NCBI GenBank assembly: GCA_964547995.1
Contig: CAZJRB010000024.1
Coordinates: 1 to 64,000, forward strand
Reading direction: 5' to 3'
From: CAZJRB01 sp964547995
GTDB lineage: Bacteria > Planctomycetota > Planctomycetia > Pirellulales > Thermoguttaceae
DNA length: 64,000 nucleotides
Numbering within the stretch: position 1 is the first letter of the stretch; the number at the start of each line of letters is the position of its first letter. Shown piece after piece: positions 41,101-49,667 of this stretch. Made by a program: the position numbers and the translations under genes. Under the pieces are notes generated by a model. It worked only from the letters and a program-made list of their open reading frames with translations, was not told the DNA's origin and made no database searches.

Positions 41101-42841
41101 CTACGCGGGATGTTGTGCCACACAGCTCGCTGCAACGGAGCATGAATCCAACGAAGAGGTCCCGCTTTCCGTCCGGATAGGACTGTGAAAGATGTCGCTG
41201 CAATGAACGTGGCATCGTCTTCGTGCCCATGTATGGGGGGTTGGCTGCGACAACGTCGTACTTCTTCCCTAGCAATGCAAGCAACTTGAACCCTTCCGAG
41301 GTCTCTCTCCCTAGAAACTGATCCTGAAAAGGTCGCTGCTCACGCGATTCTGCGATGAAGCCGTTGATAGCTGTACGCGCCCGATACAGTAACCGCTTCC
41401 CGAATTCCTTCTCGGATATTTCCGGAAACGGAAGATGCCCGCTGAGAGCGTCCTCGACCATTTCGGGGAAGAGATAGTTCGCCTCCTTTCGCTCGCGAAC
41501 TTGGCCTTCCCAAACAGCGTGCTCTTCGTGGATGATCGCCCGCAGCTCGTCATCGGGGCGAGCGAGGCTGCCCAATTCGTCGATGTGCTCCATGGCTTGG
41601 CCGAATCTCCGAAGCACCCTAGCGACGGAGGGCTCGCGCTCGAAACCCGCCAGAAACTCTTCCCACAGGTCGCCCTTGAGGTGACTGGCCACAGCGGCTA
41701 CGAGGTTCGTTGCCCCGCCCTCAAAGTCGAACGCCCGCTCCGCTGCCTTCATCCACAGGGCCGCCTCGGCGATCTGGACTGCCCGAGCGTCGATGTCGAT
41801 CCCGAAAAGGTTCTTCTCTAGGATCGCCTGGCAGATGTCCTCGGGTTTGGTCAACTCGCCCTCCTCCACATACATGGCGTAGTAGAGATCGAAGGCTTCC
41901 AATAGAAAGTGCCCCGAACCGCATGCAGGATCGAGGAACGTGATCTCGGCGACCGGCTTCTTTTCGACCGTCAACCGGTCGGCATCGGGAACATAGTATT
42001 CCCAATTCTCGCAGAGGTTCGACTCGGGATTCATGGTCATCCATGTCGCCCCCAACGAGTTCTGCACCAGGAACTTCACCATATAGGGCTCGGTGTAGAG
42101 CTGAGTTGCCGGGATGATGTCGGCCCCGGCAATCTTGCCTCCTTGGGCAAAGACACGATCCTTTTCCTCGGTGTTCCAATACTGGTAGGCCCAGCCCAGC
42201 GCGTCGGGGGCCTGGAAGACCTCGCCGGTGGCCGGCTCCAGGTTCCGCACGGTCTCGGTGCCCGAGAGCATTCTCAGCGCCCGCTTCAGCGCCGCTGGAG
42301 ATGGCTTCAGAGCCACGCCCGGGGCTTGAGGATCAAACAATAGGGGGAGGGTCTGGGCTCGCTCGGCAAAGACCTTGTCGAGCACGGCAAACCGCCCGTC
42401 ATCCTCACCGGCGCAAAGCTCGGGTTGCCTCTGCGCAAGGCGGTGATGTTCCAACGATCGACCGCCGTAAGCGTCCTTTTGCAGGATCACCTCGTCGATT
42501 AGCTCCCGTGCCTCCATGCAGCGCAGGCACAAGAGCCGGTTCGCCCAAGTGTAGGCCGTTTCTCGGACGAACTCCGCCACGGCCTCTTCACGAGTCACGT
42601 CTGCCTCTGCACGGAGTCGGAGATAGGCATCAACCACTTGCCGAGCGTACTTGTCGTCGTCACTCAGGTGCGGCAAGTCGTCGACCCCAACGGGATCACG
42701 GTCGCGCCGCACCCCAATAGCGGCCAAACGCTGCTCCAGATCCCCCGGATGCCAGACACCGTCCGAATCGAAAGAGCCTTCAAACAAATGACGCATCTCA
42801 AGACTAATCGCTTTGAGGATCTTCTTATGCTGTGCCTGCAT
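38117..42841 (-). CDS. pglX: BREX adenine-specific DNA methyltransferase PglX
   Basis: A 1574-residue protein with the N6-adenine methyltransferase core: SAM-binding motif LDPACGSGHFLLEAF near residue 303 and the catalytic NPPY in VAANPPYMGTKTM near 532. A long C-terminal part carries the target recognition and structural domains. It methylates host DNA at a BREX site to mark self. It is longer than many type 1 PglX proteins (about 1200 residues), through a C-terminal extension with coiled-coil-like stretches (about 1390-1450). It overlaps brxC by one base and the next gene by four. Confidence 0.93.
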   Translation of the reverse strand: MQAQHKKILKAISLEMRHLFEGSFDSDGVWHPGDLEQRLAAIGVRRDRDPVGVDDLPHLSDDDKYARQVVDAYLRLRAEADVTREEAVAEFVRETAYTWANRLLCLRCMEARELIDEVILQKDAYGGRSLEHHRLAQRQPELCAGEDDGRFAVLDKVFAERAQTLPLLFDPQAPGVALKPSPAALKRALRMLSGTETVRNLEPATGEVFQAPDALGWAYQYWNTEEKDRVFAQGGKIAGADIIPATQLYTEPYMVKFLVQNSLGATWMTMNPESNLCENWEYYVPDADRLTVEKKPVAEITFLDPACGSGHFLLEAFDLYYAMYVEEGELTKPEDICQAILEKNLFGIDIDARAVQIAEAALWMKAAERAFDFEGGATNLVAAVASHLKGDLWEEFLAGFEREPSVARVLRRFGQAMEHIDELGSLARPDDELRAIIHEEHAVWEGQVRERKEANYLFPEMVEDALSGHLPFPEISEKEFGKRLLYRARTAINGFIAESREQRPFQDQFLGRETSEGFKLLALLGKKYDVVAANPPYMGTKTMPRSLQRHLSQSYPDGKRDLFVGFMLRCSELCGTTSRVAMVTQQSWMFASGLGPFRGASAGSEGGNGFLTRCTILSLAHIGPGGFTEISGEVVNSVLVVFMPTPPTHANRMNAIRTVEARDPTEKARILRERPCKSTFVITQTTLLRLPNAPVAYWLPTAFVDLVSRPERVQDEADVLPGLKTGEDARFLRFHWEAPPRNKGWIPYSKGGSGYGKWYGQNEYCLDWRNEKTPFRQYKDSRQPYSEFYFRDGYTFSGASKGALGVRKLIPGSICGAKGPGVYPKNGIWPVSVLNSRLCSYLIRAMTVGLDILVENVRAVPLPASDRECQSRLESCATASEALRSIAESGEPTDRGFLRCSNPVEVMAADACLLVLELSAEQVVASMYGLDENALSVAYEDVGMPAARSPVIRGYDTLPEISDDVFGMPVFVVNEVATTEQLALDDKGLEALRTRLKTEFEKGPGAKRADVNKASACSQEKDSELAHGIPLPTETFVEDLARRLEVHPVSIFNLLREGIEGGGWLCLSEKRRDMANRSTVAILRLLGHRWPRQIEAGEMVPEWADPDGIIPLTEGTDESTLLHRLRERIAVEFEEGDVTSIEREFAEIMDNLLEQWLSMEFFKYHIRRFKKRPIAWQIQSGKFTARKKPAFACLVYYHKFDSDLLPKIRTQYVGPLRQRMETEVCGIEQVAPDARSDRQEARRSELGDLIGELTDLNTLLREVRESGFQTKGLRQHAIEDALLCMKVRWLGRLAEAVADGPLPQWQNAATVAEVHEDMPGWIAEAMAHLDSHCTQVGPSEWTAKDDPHSETMAKLICKEAERMAVDAVSCANRRWWTRLDRIVLAPLREEISERRTRIKGMKREMEDNPDMSDVDVFTFKEELDRLTAEIRGFQNELDDFTDRAEGIRTAIADWRCPESLTWEPWLGVQPMYDMISTVDGRRQPPTTVPEWIFQEGAYVPDINDGVRVNIAPLQQAGLLAADVLSKKDVPKAIADRAQWRADERRWCREDKLPQPGWWPEPAHQSETDAPGGGE

Positions 42842-45800
42842 CAGCCTAGCTCCACGTCAAAACCTTCTTCCAGCAACCGACGCACTCGCCCGTCGAGCTT
42901 GTCTCGCAGCATTTCCCATTCCGTCGCGTTGCTCACCCGCGTAACCGTGGCCACATCGTTGAGCCGAATACGTCGCACCTGCCGCTTGGGAGGGGGGTCC
43001 TTCTTCGGCTCGTCCTTCTGCTCCTTCTTCCGCACCTCCTCTGCAATCCGAACACCGACTTGTCGGATGAGCTGCCCTGCGCGATCTGGCAATGCTGCTA
43101 CCCGAACGGGCTGCGTAGTAGCGTCCAACTCCTCCAGCAGGGCGTTGAGCGGTTGTGCAAGGTCGGCTTCCAACGCTGCATCCAGCCCGCGCTCCGCCAA
43201 GTCGCCGGGGAGGCGTTGTACGGTCTCTTGTAGTCGCTCCCGTGCCTCGCCACGCCACGCCTCAAGCAGCGAGGTCAGTTCCAGGGTTGCCTGCGCCTTG
43301 AGCCCCTGGAGTTGCTTCCAGACTTCCTTGTCGACGAAGCTAGCGGCTTCCTTGGCAGTACGATACTGTTGCAGGAACGACGGAATGCAGCCGCTCGAAT
43401 CGACACGGTGTTCGACTGCCGTGAGCTGTCCCACCGTACCAACCAACTCGGTGTACATCGCCCCATTCTCCCGCTGAAAGGTATCGTGGGCTTCGATCGC
43501 GACGTGCCCATCAGCGAGCGTGGTTTGTCCCGCGTAGACTTCCTTAACCCGATGGACTGGGTTGGTCAGATCCCGGACTTGGCACCAGGCGTCCTCCCCC
43601 TCCGTGAAGACGGGTGGCAAGGGCATGCCGGCGCCGCCAGCCCAGAGATGCACGTTGTCGGCCTTGGCAAGGACTGCACAGGCCAAGCCCCCGGCGGCTT
43701 CACTCAAAGCCGCCGGCGTTTCGTCGATCTTACGACTGCGAGCCAGCTTGATGATGAACTTCCGGGTCTCGGTGAGGACGTCGGGGTCGATGTCCTCGTC
43801 TTCCAAGACGACCTCGACCTTGTCGAACTTCCGGCTGACCCGCAGCGAATCGACTAAGTCCCGGTCACTCGGGTTGGTGTAGACTTGGTTGCCGATCACG
43901 ACCCGCGCGGCGCCGGCGCGGACTAGGGCGGCCACACCGACACGCAGGGCGTTCGCATCCCAGCCGTAAGGTGGTGCCGCAAAGGTGTCCAGGAGATCTT
44001 TGCCCATTACACGACGGCCATCGCGTTGTTGTGTGGAGAGATGGACTCGCAGTGAATCAAGCAAGGGGCAGTTCCGATTGATCTTGCCGGCCTTATCCCA
44101 GAGGTTCAGGGCCTGCATGTCCTTGGTGGTGCTGGTTGTGCCCGCCAGGACGTCCTGGATCGCACGTTGGTCGTTGGCGATGCGAACCGGGACCTTGTCG
44201 AACTTCGGATAGAGCGTGGGCCAGAAGGACGCCATTTCGACCCGGAGAGCCTCGCCTGCCGTCTGGTTGGGGCGGACAGCGAGTTGGCGGTTTGAGCCGC
44301 GAAAGACAAGATGACCCGTCCGGAGGCCCTCCTTGAGCCCATCGACCACACGACGATGGAGTTTCGGCAGGTCGTTGTTCTCGCGTTCCTGCGCGAGCTT
44401 GCGAGCCTCCTCCGACTTGTGCGGATCACCGGCCCAGTTACCGATGATTTCCTTCATGGCGAGGTAGCGGGTCAAGTCCCGGTCGAAGGCAGAGATCCGA
44501 CCACAGAGGAAGAAGAGCGTGGTCTGTTCGTCGGGGCGAAGGCTCTGGTTCTCCAGATCGGCAAGTGTTTCACGACCCAGGCTGAGCGCCGTATACAACT
44601 TGAGTGAAACATCGCCCTTGGAACCGGGCACGACCGCACCGTCGATTTGGAGCTTGAAGTGGAACTCCTGGTCCCGATAGCTTACCACGTCAGAGCCGAG
44701 CCAGTTTCGCCAATGCGCCCGCCCGGCCTCGTGTACGAAATGCTGGGAGAGGCCCCGTTCCTTGTCCTGCTGCTTGTACTGCTGCTCGACCGTGTTGACT
44801 TCTTCCTCGAAGCTACGCCGCTCGCCTGTAAGAAACTCGTACTCCTCGCCGATCTGTGCGACGAGCCCGGCGTCGATCAGTCGCTGCAACTCCGGCTCAA
44901 TACGGGCAAGTACGCTGGGCAGGTCATCGTCGATGCTTTCGACTAACAGCCGTGCGACGTTATCTCGCGTGCGGGGGATGAACGGAACTTCGCGGATCAG
45001 GTACAGGACTTCGGCGACCCTGGGAGTCAGCGGGGTCGCGTCGCGGACGGTCTCCTTGAGCCGCGAAAGCTCGGTGCGGATGTCGGGGCTGATTTCGCCC
45101 TCGCCGCCCAGGTTGGCGTACAACTCGTCGAAACTGACCAACGCACCGAGTCCCTCATCGAGGTAGCTCCGGCGACCGGCCCGGAGAATGTCCTGGGTAA
45201 TGGCTAGCAACGTCCGTGTGGACCCCGACATTTGCTCGCCGCGACCACCCTTGGATCGCAGGGTCTTGACGATTTCGGGGACAAGGTGAATCTGATACGG
45301 GAAGAATGGGTAGTAGACAGAGAATTTCTCCCGGGTGCATGACGGCAATGTGCGAGCCGTGTTGGCCAGCTCTCCAAGGCCACGCAACACGCCCGAACGC
45401 CTGTCGTAGGCGTCACAGATTGCCTCTGTGCCCGATAGTTTCTTCTTAAAGAGCCGCCCCTCCAGAACCAGTTCGATATTCTCGGTCGTCAGTGCAGGTT
45501 TGAAGCGGAACCGGCCTTCGATCTTCTTCATGTCGCCTTCCAGTGCGCGGGCTTCCTTGAAGATGGACCCCATGTCCCCGTGCGTCGTCACTATGACCCA
45601 GATCTTCCCCTGACCACTAACGGCTGCCTCTTCGACCAGCGCTTGGAGTTGCGCCAGGCGTCCCGCGTCGTTCTCGACCCATTGGCCTGATTCATCAAGG
45701 ACAAAGACGACCCTCTGCGGCTTTTTGGCTTCTGCCTCCCGTTTCGCGAGGTCGTCGAGGATCGTTTCGACGAGGAAACGGACATTGTACAGCTCGCCCT

Positions 45801-46506
45801 GCTGAGCCTCTTTGAGTGCCCGGTCGACCTCCTCCGGGGCCGCGAAAACCTCAGGGGCAACCTCGCATGCAGCGGCGTAGAGATGCTTGCGATAGAAGGC
45901 TAGGTTCTGCTGGATCTCCGACCAGGACTTGTTCGCTCGCGATTCCACAGCTTCATGCAGGTCTGCGAGTTTGCCCTGCTTGTCGAGTTCTGCTTCGATG
46001 ACCCGGGCGTAGATCAGGTTGGCACTGTAGCCGCGTGACAGGTAATACTGTGACAACAGAAGGCTGGGAAGGGGCCGTGTCTTGCTGTCAGCCAGTGTGT
46101 TGAGGTTGAACGCCAGCACGCGAGTTGAGCACTGGTCCATTCGACTGAGGCTTCTGACAATAGAGTTCTTTCGGGGAGCATCAGCAGGTAGCCTGGCCTC
46201 GAACCGCTGTGACGTGGGCACGCCAGCGAGCGTCGGATTTTGCGCCAACAGGGCGATGATCTTTGCGAAATGGGATTTACCGGAACCGAAATAACCGGAG
46301 ATCCAGATGCCCACCTCTGTCGTATCGGTCAGGAAGGTATCCGTGTAGTGTTCCAGAATGTCGTCGAGGTATTGCTCGATCAGGGGGGTTACCACGTAGC
46401 TGCCGATCTCGCCGGCCAACTTCCGCTCATCCCCCGTCTCACTGACCTTGATGACCGGTTCAATCTTTTCCTCGACTGGCGTGTCGAAGAGTTCTGCAAT
46501 CCTCAT
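42841..46506 (-). CDS. brxC: BREX P-loop ATPase BrxC
   Basis: A 1221-residue ATPase of the BrxC/PglY family. The N-terminus MRIAELFDTPVEEKIEPVIK is typical, Walker A is GYFGSGKS at 71-78 (ISGYFGSGKSHFAKIIALLA), and a Walker B-type strand reads VVFVLDESGQWV. BrxC is a core BREX component thought to couple ATP use to PglX/PglZ action. The start at 46506 is chosen over an upstream frame start since it begins the conserved N-terminus and lies 22 bp after brxB, with AAGGAAAC upstream. Confidence 0.95.
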   Translation of the reverse strand: MRIAELFDTPVEEKIEPVIKVSETGDERKLAGEIGSYVVTPLIEQYLDDILEHYTDTFLTDTTEVGIWISGYFGSGKSHFAKIIALLAQNPTLAGVPTSQRFEARLPADAPRKNSIVRSLSRMDQCSTRVLAFNLNTLADSKTRPLPSLLLSQYYLSRGYSANLIYARVIEAELDKQGKLADLHEAVESRANKSWSEIQQNLAFYRKHLYAAACEVAPEVFAAPEEVDRALKEAQQGELYNVRFLVETILDDLAKREAEAKKPQRVVFVLDESGQWVENDAGRLAQLQALVEEAAVSGQGKIWVIVTTHGDMGSIFKEARALEGDMKKIEGRFRFKPALTTENIELVLEGRLFKKKLSGTEAICDAYDRRSGVLRGLGELANTARTLPSCTREKFSVYYPFFPYQIHLVPEIVKTLRSKGGRGEQMSGSTRTLLAITQDILRAGRRSYLDEGLGALVSFDELYANLGGEGEISPDIRTELSRLKETVRDATPLTPRVAEVLYLIREVPFIPRTRDNVARLLVESIDDDLPSVLARIEPELQRLIDAGLVAQIGEEYEFLTGERRSFEEEVNTVEQQYKQQDKERGLSQHFVHEAGRAHWRNWLGSDVVSYRDQEFHFKLQIDGAVVPGSKGDVSLKLYTALSLGRETLADLENQSLRPDEQTTLFFLCGRISAFDRDLTRYLAMKEIIGNWAGDPHKSEEARKLAQERENNDLPKLHRRVVDGLKEGLRTGHLVFRGSNRQLAVRPNQTAGEALRVEMASFWPTLYPKFDKVPVRIANDQRAIQDVLAGTTSTTKDMQALNLWDKAGKINRNCPLLDSLRVHLSTQQRDGRRVMGKDLLDTFAAPPYGWDANALRVGVAALVRAGAARVVIGNQVYTNPSDRDLVDSLRVSRKFDKVEVVLEDEDIDPDVLTETRKFIIKLARSRKIDETPAALSEAAGGLACAVLAKADNVHLWAGGAGMPLPPVFTEGEDAWCQVRDLTNPVHRVKEVYAGQTTLADGHVAIEAHDTFQRENGAMYTELVGTVGQLTAVEHRVDSSGCIPSFLQQYRTAKEAASFVDKEVWKQLQGLKAQATLELTSLLEAWRGEARERLQETVQRLPGDLAERGLDAALEADLAQPLNALLEELDATTQPVRVAALPDRAGQLIRQVGVRIAEEVRKKEQKDEPKKDPPPKRQVRRIRLNDVATVTRVSNATEWEMLRDKLDGRVRRLLEEGFDVELG

Positions 46507-46528
46507 GGCCTTGTTTCCTTCCTGCCTT

Positions 46529-47098
46529 TCAAAGTGGGTCACCACGATACATGAACTCGTCGTGCTGACAGACAAAGCTGTACGTTCTCGAATCTACGAC
46601 TTGGCCTGGTATGAGCACGACAACTGGGCCATCAAGCTGTGACTGAGCGCTGTCCCAGAGTCGTTGCATCACGTCACGAGGGCCCGCTGCCGGGAAGAGA
46701 GCTGCCAAACGCTGCAAGCAAGCTACTGGCCGACCGTCGCTAGCCTGTGAAAGCACTCGTGGTACTTCTTCGGCCACTGCACTGACCCAGAGATGGCCAA
46801 GTTCGGACTGCGGGTCCGACCCCGGCATGGGATCGCCCATTGAGTCAACGATGTTATCGGTGCCAATATCCGACATCACGCTTTGCGTTATGTCGAGGAC
46901 ATCGACAGTTCGCAGATCGAATTCCGGTCGGAGCGTGTCACTCTGGGTTTGCCACTCCTTGAGAAACGCCACCTCCACCTCAGGCGGATAGATCACCGCG
47001 AGAAACGGCGCTCCCGTCTTGCGACCGATGAAGTCGTAGCGGGTCCGAATTCGTTCGAGGGCTTCACCGATCTTCCATTTCCAATCGCGACTGCTCAC
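46529..47098 (-). CDS. brxB: BREX protein BrxB (DUF1788)
   Basis: A 189-residue protein of the DUF1788/BrxB family. Length, position right after brxA, and the sequence RIRTRYDFIGRKTGAPFLAV and GPVVVLIPGQVVDSRTYSF support the call. The GTG start at 47098 overlaps the brxA stop in a GTGA quartet, a coupled start. BrxB is required in type 1 BREX, but its exact activity is not established. Confidence 0.9.
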   Translation of the reverse strand: MSSRDWKWKIGEALERIRTRYDFIGRKTGAPFLAVIYPPEVEVAFLKEWQTQSDTLRPEFDLRTVDVLDITQSVMSDIGTDNIVDSMGDPMPGSDPQSELGHLWVSAVAEEVPRVLSQASDGRPVACLQRLAALFPAAGPRDVMQRLWDSAQSQLDGPVVVLIPGQVVDSRTYSFVCQHDEFMYRGDPL

Positions 47099-47922
47099 GG
47101 CGTGGCCTCCCATTGATCGGGTGTTTGCAGGACAACGGTACTTCCCACACGCTCGAACTGCACCTCCGACTCCTGCGCGACCTGCGTCAGCGTATTGGCG
47201 ACTTCCTGCTCCGTCAGCATGAACAGCCGCCAAGTCGGGTCTTCCAGAATCTTGCGTCCACGGTTTCCCTCGGCAACGAGGATTCGGAGCAAGTGCTCAG
47301 CCGTGGGAGTTGGCAGGGAGGGTCGAACCAAGTATTTCTTCTGAGTCCCCTCGAAGAGACCAAGGTCGCGCAGAGCCGTTAGCATGGCTCCGGCGAGTTT
47401 GACCCGTGACGTTTCCGTCCATTTCTGAATTTCGGGGTGGGCTTCGGACTTCGCGTCGAGCAGGTCGAGCACTTCCGTGCGCGGAATGAATGGGCGGTTG
47501 TGGAAGCCCTTGTTCCAGAGAACCTCGGTGACGAAATCGTATGTAAGACGATCACGAAGGGCGTAATGCAGGTACAATAGCGAGATGAACTCTCGGCTGT
47601 GGGAGCCAACGTCGAGAGCGGCAACGAATGCGTCAATGATCCATCGAATCCGATGGGTCAAGTAACGATAATGTATACGGTCCCAGATTCCCTTGCGGGT
47701 GTTGCGAGATCGCTGGGATAGCATTTCACCATCGAGCACCTGATCGCGTATCTGCTCTACTGCCATTCCCCCCGCCAGCGCAGCAAACACCTGGCCTGCC
47801 TCTGCAACCAAGGCGCCCTTCGCTGTATTGCGGGTGCTGTACGACCCATTGTCACGAATGGCAAGGGCATCCCCGCGATCAATCTGCGTCATCTCATCAT
47901 CCGGCACTATCACTTCTTCCAC
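47095..47922 (-). CDS. brxA: BREX protein BrxA (DUF1819)
   Basis: A 275-residue protein of the DUF1819/BrxA family, a small helical DNA-binding protein with NusB-like fold. Typical segments are RNTRKGIWDRIHYRYLT and FISLLYLHYALRDRLTYDFV. The start is a GTG at 47922 with AAGGATAG just upstream; an in-frame ATG at 47892 is possible. It is the first BREX core gene, 19 bp after the MerR-like regulator gene. Confidence 0.9.
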   Translation of the reverse strand: MEEVIVPDDEMTQIDRGDALAIRDNGSYSTRNTAKGALVAEAGQVFAALAGGMAVEQIRDQVLDGEMLSQRSRNTRKGIWDRIHYRYLTHRIRWIIDAFVAALDVGSHSREFISLLYLHYALRDRLTYDFVTEVLWNKGFHNRPFIPRTEVLDLLDAKSEAHPEIQKWTETSRVKLAGAMLTALRDLGLFEGTQKKYLVRPSLPTPTAEHLLRILVAEGNRGRKILEDPTWRLFMLTEQEVANTLTQVAQESEVQFERVGSTVVLQTPDQWEATP

Positions 47923-47941
47923 ACTATCCTTTTGCAGTCCT

Positions 47942-48157
47942 CTACCGAGGCTTCCGAGGTTTGCTCGTATCAGGGAAAGCTCGTCCGATTTCTACCAGCA
48001 GCGTTTCCAGGTCGGACTTGCGGAACAACCTGTAGCCCGATGGGGTCCGCGTGACGGGGATCTTGCCCGAGTCGGCCCATGCGCGAAGCGTGTTCTGACA
48101 GACGCCGACGATGCGGGCGGCCTCAGCAATCTTTACGTACTCGTTGAGTTTGTTCAT
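47942..48157 (-). CDS. MerR-like/excisionase-type DNA-binding regulator
   Basis: A 71-residue protein that is one MerR/excisionase-type winged helix: EYVKIAEAARIVGVCQNTLR, then AWADSGKIPVTRTPSGYRLF. It heads the BREX operon, so it is probably its transcriptional regulator. It differs from the WYL-type BrxR found at other BREX loci. The ATG at 48157 is preferred over an extended frame since the upstream part looks non-coding; the ribosome site is weak. Confidence 0.8.
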   Translation of the reverse strand: MNKLNEYVKIAEAARIVGVCQNTLRAWADSGKIPVTRTPSGYRLFRKSDLETLLVEIGRAFPDTSKPRKPR

Positions 48158-48444
48158 TTCGCCCCCATTTGCAGGAAAAGTAACCGACCACGCAGATAAC
48201 TTTACCAGACCCTGCATGTGAATGACAGCACCCCCACCCCCAAACCTGGGCCATTCTAGGGATGACGAGTTGCGTTATCTGGAGAGGGGTTCGAGCATAA
48301 CACCACCCTTGCTGGGTCACATCTACACGCTGCTCGCCGACAGCCGAGCGTACCGGACGCCAAGGACAAATGACGTCCAACCCGTCTTGGGATTGCATTG
48401 CCACCCGGGGTATTCCTGGAGCGCCCGGCCCGAATCCTCTTGGT
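48158..48444. promoter_or_regulatory. Intergenic region upstream of the BREX operon
   Basis: This 287-bp gap lies before the first gene of the operon (minus strand) and after the NTPase gene stop. It must hold the BREX operon promoter if the operon is a single unit. No clear consensus was found; GC content is lower near 48180-48220, on the side of the regulator gene. Confidence 0.35.
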
Positions 48445-48975
48445 TCAACCCGGCGGACCCTTGAAACGCAACGCAAGCTGCTCGGGAAGCCGATCGCGAT
48501 TCGCGGCGCTGACGGTCAGCAACTCGACGTCCTTCCGGTCCTTGATTTCGCGTATCAGCCCCGTTCCCCGCTGCGCGACGGTCGCCAACAGCGGCATCGG
48601 GCGGTCAAGGAGTTCGCGTACCATCTCGGCAAACACTTTGCTGAAACACTCCATCTTGCCGATCTCGTCAATGACCACCAAATCGGCCTCCGTGTTGGGC
48701 TGCCAGGACTCCTCGGCCAGCAACCGCTCGAAATCGGACACCTCAACGCCGTACCGTCCCACACGGATCTTCGACGTGGAATTGACGCTCGCCAACGGCA
48801 CGGACAAGCCCGAGCCCAGCCCCAGCGCATCGAAGCCAGTTCGCTTTCCCGACTTCCGCACCTCGCGAGTGTAGAACCCGGCGACTCGGACATCACCCAA
48901 CCGTTCGAGGGTCCGCATAATCACGGTCGTCTTGCCGCAGCCGGGCGGGCCAGTCAAGAGAATGCGGGGAGCCAT
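48445..48975 (-). CDS. THEP1-like nucleoside-triphosphatase
   Basis: A 176-residue P-loop NTPase of the THEP1/DUF265 family: Walker A TGPPGCGKTT (8-17), GFYTREVRKSGKRTGF, and Walker B VVIDEIGKMEC. Archaeal and thermophile members hydrolyse ATP/GTP with slow turnover; the cell role is unknown. The ATG at 48975 is chosen since it directly precedes the conserved strand; an overlapping TTG at 49005 is possible. It follows the flavin reductase gene on the same strand. Confidence 0.85.
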   Translation of the reverse strand: MAPRILLTGPPGCGKTTVIMRTLERLGDVRVAGFYTREVRKSGKRTGFDALGLGSGLSVPLASVNSTSKIRVGRYGVEVSDFERLLAEESWQPNTEADLVVIDEIGKMECFSKVFAEMVRELLDRPMPLLATVAQRGTGLIREIKDRKDVELLTVSAANRDRLPEQLALRFKGPPG

Positions 48976-49001
48976 TGTTTTCGTCCCGTTCGACACCGGG
49001 C

Positions 49002-49568
49002 TCAAATCTCCTTCCCAATCGCGAACGCGCGGCCCAAAGATACCCCGACGCCGTAGTAGGTCTGCTCGCCAGGCGCGAAGATGATCGGGCGGACCTTCTC
49101 GATCTCCGGATGACCCGTCGCCCCCAGCACTGCCTCGTCCGCCTTGACGTCCATGATCTGGCCGACGAACTGGGTATGCAGGCCGAGTTCAAATACATGA
49201 ACCACGTTGCATTCCAGGACCATAGGGAACTCCTCGATGTACGGCGCATCCACCAACTCGCTCCGCGTCGGCGTGAGCCCCGTGGCCGAGAACTTGTCAG
49301 TCTTCCTGCCGCTGACCAACCCGAAGTAGTCGGCCTCCTTCGCGTGGTTTTCCGAGGGCACGTTGACGGTAAATGCCTTCCGTGCCATGAGGTTTCCGTG
49401 GGTGTAGGTTGCCTTTCGCAACGAGACGGCAATGCAGGGAGGATCGGAACAGCAGATCCCACCCCAAGCAGCGGCCATCGCGTTGGGTCGGTCTTCCTGG
49501 TCGTACGTCCCGACGATCCACGTTGGTGTCGGGAAAACGAGTGTCTTCGCGCCGAGCGATTTCTTCAC
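49002..49568 (-). CDS. Flavin reductase family protein
   Basis: A 188-residue FMN-binding split-barrel protein of the flavin reductase-like family (PTPTWIVGTYDQEDRPNAM, then AAWGGICCSDPPCIAVSLR, and FTVNVPSENHAKEADYFG). Probably reduces flavin or is an FMN-dependent oxidoreductase in the cytoplasm. It starts with GTG; GGAGGAAG precedes it. It may form an operon with the NTPase gene. Confidence 0.88.
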   Translation of the reverse strand: MKKSLGAKTLVFPTPTWIVGTYDQEDRPNAMAAAWGGICCSDPPCIAVSLRKATYTHGNLMARKAFTVNVPSENHAKEADYFGLVSGRKTDKFSATGLTPTRSELVDAPYIEEFPMVLECNVVHVFELGLHTQFVGQIMDVKADEAVLGATGHPEIEKVRPIIFAPGEQTYYGVGVSLGRAFAIGKEI

Positions 49569-49667
49569 GATTGCTTCCTCCTCACATAGAGTGCCCAGCC
49601 TTTGTAATGCTTTACGCCCGGGTAGTCCTCTGGGGGACGGAACTGGCGGACGCCCCCGCCAGGGACT

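Larger units (their letters stand above)
22334..48157 (-). other. Defence island: BREX type 1-like operon with SNF2/PLD module
   Basis: Fourteen intact co-oriented genes plus one broken gene, mostly overlapping or within a few bases of each other. They run: MerR-like regulator, brxA, brxB, brxC, pglX, AlbA_2 protein, pglZ, brxL-kinase fusion, frameshifted small gene, HEAGH peptidase, unknown gene (DUF6361-like?), PLD protein, SNF2 helicase, unknown Lys-rich protein, 43-residue ORF, wHTH-like protein. The order brxA-B-C-pglX-pglZ-brxL is that of BREX type 1. The chain of 1-17 bp overlaps argues for a single transcript of about 26 kb. Confidence 0.85.

Noticed and set aside
48270..48310. GGTTCGAGC stretch resembling a tRNA T-loop
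   Set aside because: The flanks do not pair as a T stem and no acceptor or anticodon arm can be built.
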